64,000 nucleotides of DNA from Streptomyces sp. TRM70350 (GTDB lineage Bacteria; Actinomycetota; Actinomycetes; Streptomycetales; Streptomycetaceae): positions 1 to 64,000 of the forward strand of contig NZ_JAHUXH010000017.1 in assembly GCF_019219825.1 (NCBI RefSeq). Reading direction: 5' to 3'. A program made the translations under genes and the position numbers. Below the pieces are notes generated by a model. It was not told where the DNA came from. It did not search any database and saw nothing but the letters and a program-made list of their open reading frames with translations. Positions within the stretch are counted from its first letter, which is position 1. Each line of letters begins with the position of its first letter. Shown in pieces: positions 51,601-60,235 of the stretch.

Positions 51601-51624
51601 GGCGGCCCGTGGTCTGGAAGAGCG

Positions 51625-52330
51625 AGGTCGTCAAAGGCGGACGAGTGCCAAAGGGCCCTCGCGAAGCCGACTCCCGAGCAACGAGCCCTGTACGACTCCA
51701 TCGCGAGCCCGAAGGGTCTGACGGCCGCGTACAAGGCGTGGGCGCGGGAACTCCAACCGCATGTCTTGCCGCTCTTCACGCGGGCCGTCGACGGGGCGAA
51801 GAAGTCCCTCCCCGGTCTGACGCCAGGGAGAGTGCGAAGCCCGCGATCCCCGGTCTGACGCCAGGGAGAGTGCGAAGCCCGCGATCGTCGGGCTGGGTAT
51901 CGCGCTTGGAAATACGTTCAAGGGCATCGTGGGAATCGTCGACGCCTTCTTCCCGCACATGGAATCCATCTCCCAGCGAATGCAGCGGATCACCGGCCGA
52001 TTCGCGAACTGGGGGACTGGGCTCCGAGGCTCTCCCGAGTTTGAGCGCTTCCTCGACTACGCGAGCAGGATGGGCCCGATAGCAGCCGAGTCGCTCGGCG
52101 ACATCGGCAGCGTTCTTCGAAGTGGGACGGGCACTCTCTCCGCTCTCCGGCCCACTCTTCCGCGTGCTGGGGGCGATGGCGGACGGAATAGCCACGATCG
52201 CGGAAAACGCGCCGTAGCTCGTTCAGGGACTCTGGCTAGCGGGCGTCGCCACGAAGGCGTGGACGCTGGCGATGATCGCCTTCAACTTCGTGATGAGGCA
52301 GAACACCATTGTGCGGATCGCTATCTGATC
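51625..52330 (+). pseudogene. Prophage tail tape-measure protein remnant
   Basis: Reading in shifting frames: TPEQRALYDSIASPKGLTAA, KAWARELQPHVLPLFTRAVD, then FKGIVGIVDAFFPHMESISQ, RMQRITGRFANWGTGLRGSP, EFERFLDYASRMGPIAAESL, and after more frameshifts LVQGLWLAGVATKAWTLAMI. These blocks follow the order of tape-measure proteins of actinophages. A 38-base tandem duplication (51811-51848, 51849-51886), a deletion and at least one stop (52218-52220) inactivate it. No other phage genes remain. Confidence 0.8.
51811..51886. repeat. Exact 38-base tandem duplication in the tape-measure remnant
   Basis: The unit starting CCCGGTCTGACGCC occurs twice head to tail (51811-51848 and 51849-51886) without mismatch, which suggests a recent slippage or recombination event. 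The length is not a multiple of 3. Confidence 0.9.
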
Positions 52331-52405
52331 GGCGTCCTCCGTCATCGGCGAGTGCGTCGCCGACGCGTTGACCGACCCCGGCAGTTCGCGCCGGACAGCG
52401 CCCAC

Positions 52406-52436
52406 AGGCTCCGCCCAGGTACTTGGGGCGGAGCCT
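52406..52436 (+). terminator. Strong hairpin after the prophage remnant
   Basis: AGGCTCCGCCC (52406-52416) and GGGCGGAGCCT (52426-52436) form a perfect 11-base stem with a 9-base loop. It may be the terminator of the lost phage gene. Confidence 0.65.
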
Positions 52437-52567
52437 CTATGGTCATCGCCGCAGGTCAGCCCAACCAGCGTCAGTGGCCCTGTACTTGCGCGCCCGTGCC
52501 CGGCCACGTCACCGCGGTCGTCGGCCCCGTGGGCGCACCGCGGATCGTCATGCCGCGGTGGCGGTCC

Positions 52568-55513
52568 TTACGCCCGGCGCACGGGAACGTTGACGTCGTC
52601 GACGTTGATGTGGCCCCAGCCGCCGGTCGCCTTGTCGACGACCTCGACGTAGATCCGTTCGCCGATGTGGCCCGAGAGGTCGAAGGTCACACGTCGGTAC
52701 TGTTCGCTGCCGCGGCCGGTGGCCTTGGCCAGCACCTTCTCGTCGCCGGCACGGACGACGGCCGCGTAGAGGCGGTCGGGGTCGTTGCCGCCGGAGACGA
52801 GGAGATCGACGATGCCGTCTCCGCCGAGGGTGACGGTGGCGGAGCGGAGGACGCCGACCGCGTCGTCACCGCCCCGGTCCGGGTTGAAGCCCCACAGGTG
52901 GTGGCCGGCCGAGTCGTCCTCGGTCTCGGCCTGGTAGAAGGGTCCGCCCCAGCCCCAGTCGGTGCGGGTGGTCACGTTGGCGTCGCTGAAGGTCGTGCCC
53001 GAGACGACGGTCCAACCGGTGAGGTCTCCGGTGGCGAAGTCGTGGTTGGGGAGGGCGTCGACGTCCGTCGGGCGCGGCGGGTCGTAGGCGGCGGGAGCGA
53101 CAGGGGTGTCGTAGGCGCCGTTCATCCGCCAGACGTCCAGGGACACGACCCGGGCCGATCCGCCCTCACTGGTCAGTCGCAGGCCGGTGGCGTCGGCCAG
53201 GGTGGGATAGACACGGCTGGTGAGGCTGTTGGTGCCGTTGACGTACGCCTCCAGCACCGAGCGGTCGAGCAGGATCCTCAGCCTCAGTCGTCCGCCGTCG
53301 AGTTTCACGGTCCCGCCGTGGACGCCCTTGCGGACGTCCGGGTCGAGGCTGGAGCGGCTGCGGTCGATGAAGAAGCGGTGCTCGGTTGCGTCGTAGGAGA
53401 GCAGGGTCTGCTCGCTGCCGTCAGCGGCGGCCCGGACAGCCAGGGTGATGGTCGTGGCTTCGCGCGGTTCTATGACGGCCTCGATGTCCAGCATGTCGCC
53501 AAAGACATCGGCGAGCCTGCGGTTCGCCTCCTTCACCGAGGTCTGACGGATCCTGGCCAGCCTCCGGCCCCGCAGGCCGGCCGCCTCGGCGATCGGTTCG
53601 ATGCCGAGGGTTCCGTCCTGGCGCAGCGAGACACTGACGGGCATCCCGGCGTTGTGCGCCCAGCCGGACTGGGCGTGCTGCTGTTCGCTGCGGCGGTCCT
53701 GGGTGATGCTGAAGAGCACGGACCGGCCGTCGGGGGTGACGAAGCCGGAGGGGCCGGTGAAGTGCTCGCCGAAGTCGAACTCGCGGGGCTTTTCGTGGTC
53801 GGGCACGAAGCGGCACGTGTCCTTGTCGAAGGTGCCGATCCAGTAGTAGGTGTGCTTGACGGCGTTCGGGTTGAACGCCTCCCACCACGGGCTGATCAGC
53901 AGGATGTGCTTGCCGGTGCGCCGCCCCCTGGGGCCGGGGAGCGGGAGGAGGACCGGCAGCTCCCACACCTCGCCGGGTTCGGGCACCGTCGCGAGGTCGT
54001 TCCAGTGCAGCGGGCCGCGGTACTTCCACGGCCCCTCGGGGCGGCGGGCGGTGTGGACCAGGGCGGTTCCGCCGTGCTTTCGGGTGACCTGGGTGCCGTT
54101 GTAGTCGACGATGCCGCTGCCGACCAGCTGGTACCAGACGCCGTCCTCCTCCCAGACGAAGGGGTCGCGGAAGTTCTCCGCCCAGGCGGTGCCGGGGCCG
54201 GCCGGGAGGTCGGCGGGGGCTTCGGTGACCGGCTCGGGCTTCATGGTCCAGGTGGGCAGGTCCGTGTCGCCGTCGGTGGAGTACGTGGACACGGCGAGGC
54301 CGGTGCGCTGGCGGTAGGGCAGCCGGTCGTCGCCGCCGGTGAAGAAGAGCACCGGTCCTCGGTCGCCGTCGACGTAGGCCGAGCCCGACCAGCAGCCGTC
54401 CGGGCCGACCGAGTCCGCGGCGGGGGCGAGGGCGATGGGGAGGTCGCGCCAGTGCACCATGTCGGTGCTGACCGCGTGCCCCCAGTGGATCTGGCCCCAG
54501 AAGGGGCCGAGCGGGTCGTGCTGGTAGAAGATGTGGTACTTGCCCTTGAAGTACACGGGCGCGTGCGGCTCGTTCATCCAGTGCCAGGGTGGCAGCATGT
54601 GGAACTGGGGGCGGTGCCGGTCGCCGTCGAAGCGGGCCCGGTTGGGGGTCAGGTCCGGACTCGGCACGCGGCGGCCGGGGAGCGCCGCGATCGTGTCGGC
54701 GTGCTCCCGCTGCGCCGTCGCATCGTCCAGGGCGCCCGGGCGGATCACGAGGCTGTCCATCAGGCCCATGTACATGTTGGCGTGGAACTCGCCGTTGAGC
54801 AGGGTGGGCCGGTTGTGCCGCCCGATCAGCAGGGGCTCGCCGGAGGCCAGTTCGGGAGCCTTGTCCGGGGTGGTCGTGGTGCCGATCAGACGGCCGTCGC
54901 GGTAGAGGCGCAGTTCATGGGCGGCAGGGTCGTAGGTGGCCGCCACGTGCGTCCATCTGCCCTTGGCGGCCGGTTGGTCCTGGGCTCCCTTGACCTCGAT
55001 CAGGTCGGTGCCGAAGCCGAGTTGGAAGACGATCCGCCCGAAGCGGCGCAGGCCGAGCAGGAATCCGGTCCTCGCGTCCGGGTTGTGCTGGTTGACCAGG
55101 GCTTGGGGCTTGCCGTCGATGCCGTGCTCGTACGCGTAGGGGGCGATCCACACGTCGACGGTCATGCCGTCGGCCGGGTCGAGCTTGCCGGGGCCCTGGG
55201 CGGTGACGACGGTGGAGTAGCCGTCGAAGTACAGTGCCCGGCCGCGCACCCCATGGCGCCGTAGGGGATCGCTGTCGGGCTTGTAACGGGCGTCGTTGAA
55301 GACGTAGTCGATGGGGTCGGCGGAGCCGGAGACCGCCTCGTGGGTGACCGCGCCGGTGCGCTCGTCGAAGTCCCAGCGGGCCGTGGGGTGTTGAGGGCCG
55401 CGCCGTTCCTGGGCGGCGGCGGGAACGGGAGCGAACGAGAGAGGGACGACGGCGCCGCCGATGGCGGCGGACACGACACTGAGGGCTGTCCTTCTCCTCA
55501 TGGGCTTGCTCAT
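52568..55513 (-). CDS. Large secreted GH32 fructan hydrolase (levanase/inulinase-like) with LamG domain
   Basis: A 981-residue exported enzyme. Tat/Sec signal (SKPMRRRTALSVVSAAIGGA, to about 34), LamG/concanavalin-like domain (about 45-240), GH32 five-bladed propeller (about 300-620), GH32 C-terminal sandwich (about 630-840) and a final beta-rich CBM-like domain (about 845-981). Catalytic motifs: WMNEPHAP in place of WMNDPNG (about 312), FRDPFVW (about 450) and WELPVL (acid/base Glu, about 517, in place of the usual EC). The nucleophile position thus carries Glu. The start at 55513 has AGGAG. Divergent from LacI and part of the fructan locus. Levan and inulin are the likely substrates. Confidence 0.88.
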   Translation of the reverse strand: MSKPMRRRTALSVVSAAIGGAVVPLSFAPVPAAAQERRGPQHPTARWDFDERTGAVTHEAVSGSADPIDYVFNDARYKPDSDPLRRHGVRGRALYFDGYSTVVTAQGPGKLDPADGMTVDVWIAPYAYEHGIDGKPQALVNQHNPDARTGFLLGLRRFGRIVFQLGFGTDLIEVKGAQDQPAAKGRWTHVAATYDPAAHELRLYRDGRLIGTTTTPDKAPELASGEPLLIGRHNRPTLLNGEFHANMYMGLMDSLVIRPGALDDATAQREHADTIAALPGRRVPSPDLTPNRARFDGDRHRPQFHMLPPWHWMNEPHAPVYFKGKYHIFYQHDPLGPFWGQIHWGHAVSTDMVHWRDLPIALAPAADSVGPDGCWSGSAYVDGDRGPVLFFTGGDDRLPYRQRTGLAVSTYSTDGDTDLPTWTMKPEPVTEAPADLPAGPGTAWAENFRDPFVWEEDGVWYQLVGSGIVDYNGTQVTRKHGGTALVHTARRPEGPWKYRGPLHWNDLATVPEPGEVWELPVLLPLPGPRGRRTGKHILLISPWWEAFNPNAVKHTYYWIGTFDKDTCRFVPDHEKPREFDFGEHFTGPSGFVTPDGRSVLFSITQDRRSEQQHAQSGWAHNAGMPVSVSLRQDGTLGIEPIAEAAGLRGRRLARIRQTSVKEANRRLADVFGDMLDIEAVIEPREATTITLAVRAAADGSEQTLLSYDATEHRFFIDRSRSSLDPDVRKGVHGGTVKLDGGRLRLRILLDRSVLEAYVNGTNSLTSRVYPTLADATGLRLTSEGGSARVVSLDVWRMNGAYDTPVAPAAYDPPRPTDVDALPNHDFATGDLTGWTVVSGTTFSDANVTTRTDWGWGGPFYQAETEDDSAGHHLWGFNPDRGGDDAVGVLRSATVTLGGDGIVDLLVSGGNDPDRLYAAVVRAGDEKVLAKATGRGSEQYRRVTFDLSGHIGERIYVEVVDKATGGWGHINVDDVNVPVRRA

Positions 55514-55555
55514 GGACTGGCTCCTGGGCGGTACGCGGCAGGTCTGACGCTCTGC

Positions 55556-55762
55556 CAAATCGGTTTAAGCGGGTGGCTCGGCATCGTTCGCGCGCCGCTC
55601 CTGCTAACGCAAGAGCTAACGCAGACCGATTTACCTGGCTGTTACCTGAAGACCTCACAAAACGGCACATAGTGCCCACGTTTCCCATTCGCAATGTCCG
55701 GGGTGTTGACATCAGGCGATACGCGCATCAGTCTCGTCGCACCTTGCTAATCCGATTTAACA
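55556..55762. promoter_or_regulatory. Cluster of LacI-type operator-like sites between sacC-like gene and lacI
   Basis: Related AT-rich sites occur in the divergent intergenic region: AAATCGGTTTAA (55557-55568), CCGATTTA (about 55626-55633) and TCCGATTTAAC (about 55751-55761). A direct repeat GCTAACGCA also occurs twice about 55603-55622. The half-site (T)AAATCGG / CCGATTTA(A) is common to all three. They are likely binding sites for the adjacent LacI-family regulator, controlling both directions. Confidence 0.6.
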
Positions 55763-55779
55763 ACGGAGCTGAGCAGCTG

Positions 55780-56814
55780 ATGTCTGAACGTCGCGTGACC
55801 ATGGCCGATGTCGCCCGCAAGGCGGGCGTCTCGCCGACGACCGCGTCGTTCGCCCTGTCCGGCCGTACCGACATGCGCATCTCCGACGCCTCCCGTCGGA
55901 AGGTGCTGGACGCCGCGAAGGAGCTGGGATACCGCCCGAACGTCACGGCGCGCAGCCTGCGGACGAAGTCGACACAGACCATCGGGTTCGTGTCGGACCG
56001 GATCACCACGACACCCTTCGCGGGCGAGGTGATCCGCGGCGCGATGGAGGCCGCGCGGGAGCGGGACAACCTGCTGTTCATCACGGAGGCGGGCGGCGAC
56101 CGCGAAGCCGAGTCGTCGCTGGTCCACGCGCTGCTGGACCGGCAGGTCGACGCGGTGATCTACGCGTCCATGTTCACCCGGTACGTGACGCCGCCCAAGG
56201 AGTTGTTCGGGCGCCGGGTGGTCCTGCTGAACTGCCTGGCCCCCGGCTTCGACGCACCGTCCGTCGTCCCGGACGAGCTGGAGGCCGGCCGCGACGCGGC
56301 CCGCGCCCTGCTCGCGGTCGGCCACACCGAGGGCATCTGGGCGATCGGCGGCCACCAGGCCGTCCCGGCCACGCCTGAGGGGATCATCGCCGGCAACGAG
56401 CGCATGCGTGGCCTGGAGGAGGTCCTGCGGGAGGGCGGCGCCCGCCTGGACGGTGTCGTCGAGTGCGACTGGAGCACACCGGACGGCTACCGGGAGGTGT
56501 CCGCGCTGCTCGCGGCGGGCCACCGCCCCCGGGCGCTGGTGTGCCTGACCGATCGGGTCTCCTTCGGCGCCTACCAGGCGCTCGGCGAGGCGGGTCTGTC
56601 CGTGCCCGGCGATGTGTCGGTGGTCTCCTTCGACGACCAGGACATCGCGGCCGTACTGCGCCCGGCGCTCACCACGCTGAAACTGCCGCACTACCAGCTC
56701 GGCCGCCTCGCCGTGGAGTTGATCCTCCGCAGGGGGCCGCTCGAAGCCGTCGTACACCGTGTGCCCATGCCGCTGCGGGAACGTGCCTCCATCGGCACGC
56801 CTGCTGAGGGCTGA
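55780..56814 (+). CDS. LacI-family regulator of the fructan locus
   Basis: A 344-residue repressor. HTH: VTMADVARKAGVSPTTASFA with the hinge LGYRPNVTARSLRTKSTQTI (about 1-65). The periplasmic-binding-like effector domain follows (TIGFVSDRITTTPFAGEVIR to VSVVSFDDQDIAAVLRPALT). Start: ATG 55780, with GGAG about 10 bases upstream; ATG 55801 (MADVARK) is an alternative. It lies between the secreted GH32 gene and the sugar ABC genes, with operator-like sites in front, so it probably senses fructose, sucrose or a fructo-oligosaccharide and represses the whole locus. A strong terminator follows. Confidence 0.9.
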   Translation: MSERRVTMADVARKAGVSPTTASFALSGRTDMRISDASRRKVLDAAKELGYRPNVTARSLRTKSTQTIGFVSDRITTTPFAGEVIRGAMEAARERDNLLFITEAGGDREAESSLVHALLDRQVDAVIYASMFTRYVTPPKELFGRRVVLLNCLAPGFDAPSVVPDELEAGRDAARALLAVGHTEGIWAIGGHQAVPATPEGIIAGNERMRGLEEVLREGGARLDGVVECDWSTPDGYREVSALLAAGHRPRALVCLTDRVSFGAYQALGEAGLSVPGDVSVVSFDDQDIAAVLRPALTTLKLPHYQLGRLAVELILRRGPLEAVVHRVPMPLRERASIGTPAEG

Positions 56815-56837
56815 TACCGGGCGCCCGAAAGACGGTT

Positions 56838-56877
56838 GTCCCGCCGCCCGGGACCTGAGACTCCCGGGCGGCGGGAC
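56838..56877 (+). terminator. Very strong terminator after lacI
   Basis: A perfect 16-base stem (56838-56853 and 56862-56877, GTCCCGCCGCCCGGGA and complement) with an 8-base loop. It separates lacI from the transporter operon, which must have its own promoter. Confidence 0.85.
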
Positions 56878-56959
56878 GACCACCAAGAACAGCGACCGTC
56901 GCAACCGGTCGCCGAGGCGGGTCCGGCAAGACCCGTCTCAGTGAGATGGAGGAACCCTC

Positions 56960-58264
56960 GTGGTGTTCAGAACCAGGCGCCTCGCTGGTGCGAGTGTAGC
57001 CGTCATGGCGGCGACCGCGCTGGTCGCCGGATGCGCGACCGGAAGCGGCGGCAGTACGTCCGGAGCCGGCGGCGACACGCTCACCCTGTGGACGCACAAC
57101 GCCGGCAACTCGGCCGAGCTCGACGTCGTCAAGAAGATCATCAAGGACTTCAACGGCTCCCAGAGCACGTACAAGGTCGAGCTCCAGGCGTTCCCGCAGA
57201 ACGACTACAACAACTCGGTCGTGGCCGCGGCCTCGGCCCGCAAGCTGCCCTGCCTGCTCGACGTGGACGGCCCCAACGTGCCGAACTGGGCCTGGGGCGG
57301 CTATCTTTCCCCGATCGACGTCTCCGGCAGCGAGGTCCCGCTGGACGACCAGCTGCCCAGCACCGTCGGCCGCTACAAGGACAAGGTGTACGCGTTCGGC
57401 TTCTACGACGTCTCCCTCACCTTCTTCGCCCGCAAGTCGGTGCTGAACGAGTACGACATCCGCATCCCGACCATCGACAAGCCGTGGACGAAGGCCGAGT
57501 TCGACGCCGCGCTGGCCAAGCTGAAGAAGGGCGGGAAGTTCGAGTACCCGCTGGAGATGGGGACGGGGAGCCTCGGCGAGTGGTACCCGTACGCGTACTC
57601 CCCGCAGCTGCAGAGCTTCGGCGGCGACCTGATCAACCGTGACGGCTACAAGACCGCCTCGGGCGCCCTGGACGGCGAGAAGGCCGTGGAGTGGGCCACC
57701 TGGTTCGGCTCGCTGGTGAAGAAGGGCTATCTGTCGAAGAAGTCCGGGGCCGACCCCAACAAGGACTTCCTGGCCGGCAAGAGCGCCATCCAGTGGGACG
57801 GCAGCTGGAACGCGGCCAAGAACGCCGAGAAGCTCGGCGACGACCTGGCGATCATCCCGCCGGTCGACTTCGGCAACGGCCCCAAGATCGGCGGTGCCTC
57901 CTGGCAGTGGGCCATGAGCTCCACCTGCTCCAACAAGGCCGGCGCCCAGGCGTGGCTGAAGTTCTCCCGCCAGACCAAGTACTTCGTCGACTACGCCAAG
58001 GCCACCAGCACCATCCCGGCCACCGACGCCGCCGCGAAGCAGGTCGCCGACTACCAGCCGGGCGGGAAGTTCAACGTGTTCGTCCAGTTCGCGCGCGAGT
58101 TCGCGCAAGTGCGCCCGGTCACCCCGGCCTACCCCTACATCTCCACCGAGTTCCAGAAGGCGACCCAGGACATCCTGGCCGGGGCCGACCCCAAGGACGC
58201 TCTGGGCCAGGCCGCGAAGGACATCGACAACGACCTGAAGTCGAACAACCACTACGCCGGCTGA
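56960..58264 (+). CDS. Sugar ABC transporter substrate-binding lipoprotein
   Basis: A 434-residue cluster-1 solute-binding lipoprotein. Lipoprotein signal with lipobox LVAGC (Cys25). Mature part opens GDTLTLWTHNAGNSAELDVV, with later blocks FPQNDYNNSVVAAASARKLP, GKSAIQWDGSWNAAKNAEKL and WQWAMSSTCSNKAGAQAWLK, typical of malto-/fructo-oligosaccharide binding proteins. Start GTG 56960 with GGAGG upstream. First gene of the importer; with two permeases and a cytoplasmic GH32 enzyme downstream, the likely ligand is a fructo-oligosaccharide, sucrose or levan fragment. Confidence 0.9.
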   Translation: MVFRTRRLAGASVAVMAATALVAGCATGSGGSTSGAGGDTLTLWTHNAGNSAELDVVKKIIKDFNGSQSTYKVELQAFPQNDYNNSVVAAASARKLPCLLDVDGPNVPNWAWGGYLSPIDVSGSEVPLDDQLPSTVGRYKDKVYAFGFYDVSLTFFARKSVLNEYDIRIPTIDKPWTKAEFDAALAKLKKGGKFEYPLEMGTGSLGEWYPYAYSPQLQSFGGDLINRDGYKTASGALDGEKAVEWATWFGSLVKKGYLSKKSGADPNKDFLAGKSAIQWDGSWNAAKNAEKLGDDLAIIPPVDFGNGPKIGGASWQWAMSSTCSNKAGAQAWLKFSRQTKYFVDYAKATSTIPATDAAAKQVADYQPGGKFNVFVQFAREFAQVRPVTPAYPYISTEFQKATQDILAGADPKDALGQAAKDIDNDLKSNNHYAG

Positions 58265-58342
58265 CCCGCCCCGGTCCGGTTCGGGCCCCGACCGCGCCGT
58301 CCCCGCGCACCCGAACCGGACCGGCACCCCCCTGGAGCTACC

Positions 58343-59278
58343 GTGACCACCATGACCGCAGCCCTCGCCCGGCTGCGTCCGGTGCGGCGGACCCGAAGGA
58401 CCAGCGCCCGCCGCCGTGAGAGCCTCACCGCCCTCGGCATGGCCACCCCGGCCGTGGTGCTGCTGATCGTCTTCGTCGTCGTACCGCTCGTCCTCACCTT
58501 TGCCCTGGCCTTCACCGACGCGCGCCTCGTCTCGCCCACCCCGGCCCGCTTCGTGGGCCTGCGGAACTTCACCCGGCTCTTCGAGGACCCGGTCTTCTTC
58601 AAGTCCCTGCGCAACACGGTGTACTTCACCGCCGTCGTCGTCCCGCTGCAGGCCGGGCTCGCCCTGGTGCTGGCGCTGCTGGTGAACGCGAAGGTGCGGG
58701 GCGTCAACTTCGTCCGCACCGTCTACTTCCTGCCGGTCGTCACCTCGATGGTCGTGGTGTCCCTGCTGTGGACCTTCCTCTACCGGCAGGACGGCCTGGT
58801 CAACCACGTCATCTCGGCGCTCACCCTCGGCCATGTCGAGGGCCGGGACTGGCTGGGTGACCCGGCCACCGCCATGCCCGCCATCATCCTGATGTCGGTG
58901 TGGCAGGGCGTCGGCTTCCACATGATCATCTGGCTGGCCGGGCTGCAGACCATCCCCGCCGAGCTGTACGAGGCCGCCGACCTGGACGGAGCCACCCGCT
59001 GGCACCGCTTCCGTCACGTCACCTGGCCCGGACTGCGCGCCACCCGCACGTTCGTACTGGTCACCATCACCATCCAGGCGTTCGGCCTCTTCACCCAGAT
59101 CAACGTGATGACCGAGGGCGGCCCCCTCGACTCCACCACCACCGTCGTCTACCAGGCCGTGCGCACCGGCTACGAGCAGCAGCAGACCGCGTACGCGGCG
59201 GCCATCTCGCTGGTCTTCTTCGTGCTCGTACTGACCGTGTCCCTCGTCCAGCGTTTCCTGACCCGGGAGAAGGACTGA
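58343..59278 (+). CDS. Sugar ABC transporter permease 1 (MalF-type)
   Basis: A 311-residue inner-membrane protein with six predicted helices and the EAA loop ELYEAADLDGATRWHRFRHV (about 211-230) that contacts the ATPase. Start GTG 58343 behind TGGAG. It is followed by the second permease after 2 bases, so they are cotranslated. Confidence 0.9.
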   Translation: MTTMTAALARLRPVRRTRRTSARRRESLTALGMATPAVVLLIVFVVVPLVLTFALAFTDARLVSPTPARFVGLRNFTRLFEDPVFFKSLRNTVYFTAVVVPLQAGLALVLALLVNAKVRGVNFVRTVYFLPVVTSMVVVSLLWTFLYRQDGLVNHVISALTLGHVEGRDWLGDPATAMPAIILMSVWQGVGFHMIIWLAGLQTIPAELYEAADLDGATRWHRFRHVTWPGLRATRTFVLVTITIQAFGLFTQINVMTEGGPLDSTTTVVYQAVRTGYEQQQTAYAAAISLVFFVLVLTVSLVQRFLTREKD

Positions 59279-59280
59279 TC

Positions 59281-60153
59281 ATGCCCTCCTTCTTGAAGCA
59301 TCTCGGGGGTCACGCCGGCCGTGTCGTCCTGGCCCTGGTCTTCGCGCTCCCACTCGTGTTCATGCTGGTCTCGTCGTTCAAGACGGACGACCAGATCTTC
59401 GGCGACCTGGGCTCTCTGCGGGCCTTCCTGCCGGTGGGCGCCCTGTCGCTGGACAACTACACCGGGGTGTTCGAGCGGGTCCCGGCGGCGCAGTTCCTGC
59501 TGAACTCCGTGCTGATCTCCTCCATCACCGTGGTGCTCGGCATCATCGTCAACAGCATGGCCGCCTTCGCCCTGTCCCGGATGCGGATGCCCGGCCGCAA
59601 GGCCGTCCTGACCGCCGTCATCGCCACCCTCATCGTGCCGTTCGAGACCTTCGCCGTGCCGCTGGTGTGGTGGATCAACCAGCTGCCGCTGCTCCGCGTC
59701 AACGGCTTCCACCTGGAGTTCACCACCGGATGGATGGACACCTACCAGGTGCAGATCCTGCCGTTCGTCGCGAACGCCTTCTCGGTCTTCTTCTTCCACC
59801 AGTACTTCCAGAGCATCCCCAAGGAGATCGACGAGGCGGCGGTCATGGACGGGGCGAGCTGGTTCACCATCTACCGCCGCATCGTCATGCCGCTGTCCGG
59901 CCCGGCGGTCGCCACCGTCGCCATCCTGACGTTCCTGCCCGCCTGGAACTCGTACCTCTGGCCGTTGATGGTCGTGCAGAGCGAGGAGCTGCGGCCCGTG
60001 ATGGTGGGCATCTCCTACTTCTTCCAACTGAACGTGGGCTGGGGCCAGATCATGGCGTACTCGTCGATGATCACCGTGCCGATCCTCGCCCTGTTCGTGG
60101 CGTTCCAGCGGTCGTTCGTCAACAGCATCGCCTCGACCGGCGTCAAGGGCTGA
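59281..60153 (+). CDS. Sugar ABC transporter permease 2 (MalG-type)
   Basis: A 290-residue permease with six predicted helices and the EAA loop IPKEIDEAAVMDGASWFTIY (about 179-198). It forms the membrane channel with the preceding permease. No ATPase gene is present in the window, as is common for carbohydrate importers in Streptomyces that share the MsiK ATPase. The use of MsiK here is inferred. Confidence 0.9.
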   Translation: MPSFLKHLGGHAGRVVLALVFALPLVFMLVSSFKTDDQIFGDLGSLRAFLPVGALSLDNYTGVFERVPAAQFLLNSVLISSITVVLGIIVNSMAAFALSRMRMPGRKAVLTAVIATLIVPFETFAVPLVWWINQLPLLRVNGFHLEFTTGWMDTYQVQILPFVANAFSVFFFHQYFQSIPKEIDEAAVMDGASWFTIYRRIVMPLSGPAVATVAILTFLPAWNSYLWPLMVVQSEELRPVMVGISYFFQLNVGWGQIMAYSSMITVPILALFVAFQRSFVNSIASTGVKG

Positions 60154-60235
60154 CTCCGCGCGCCCACCGCTCCGCCACCCCCTTCTCGTCTCGTCTGACC
60201 CCTGTGTGCTTCGCGCACCCCGAGAAAGGCCCCGT

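Noticed and set aside
51929..55264. 1111-codon plus-strand frame
   Set aside because: It is antisense to the secreted GH32 gene over most of its length; only its first part reflects the tape-measure remnant.
55541..55560. Third copy of the TCTGAC operator before the secreted GH32 gene
   Set aside because: The left half TCTGAC is present but the right half reads GCCAAA instead of GTCAGA, and the gene belongs to a different pathway.
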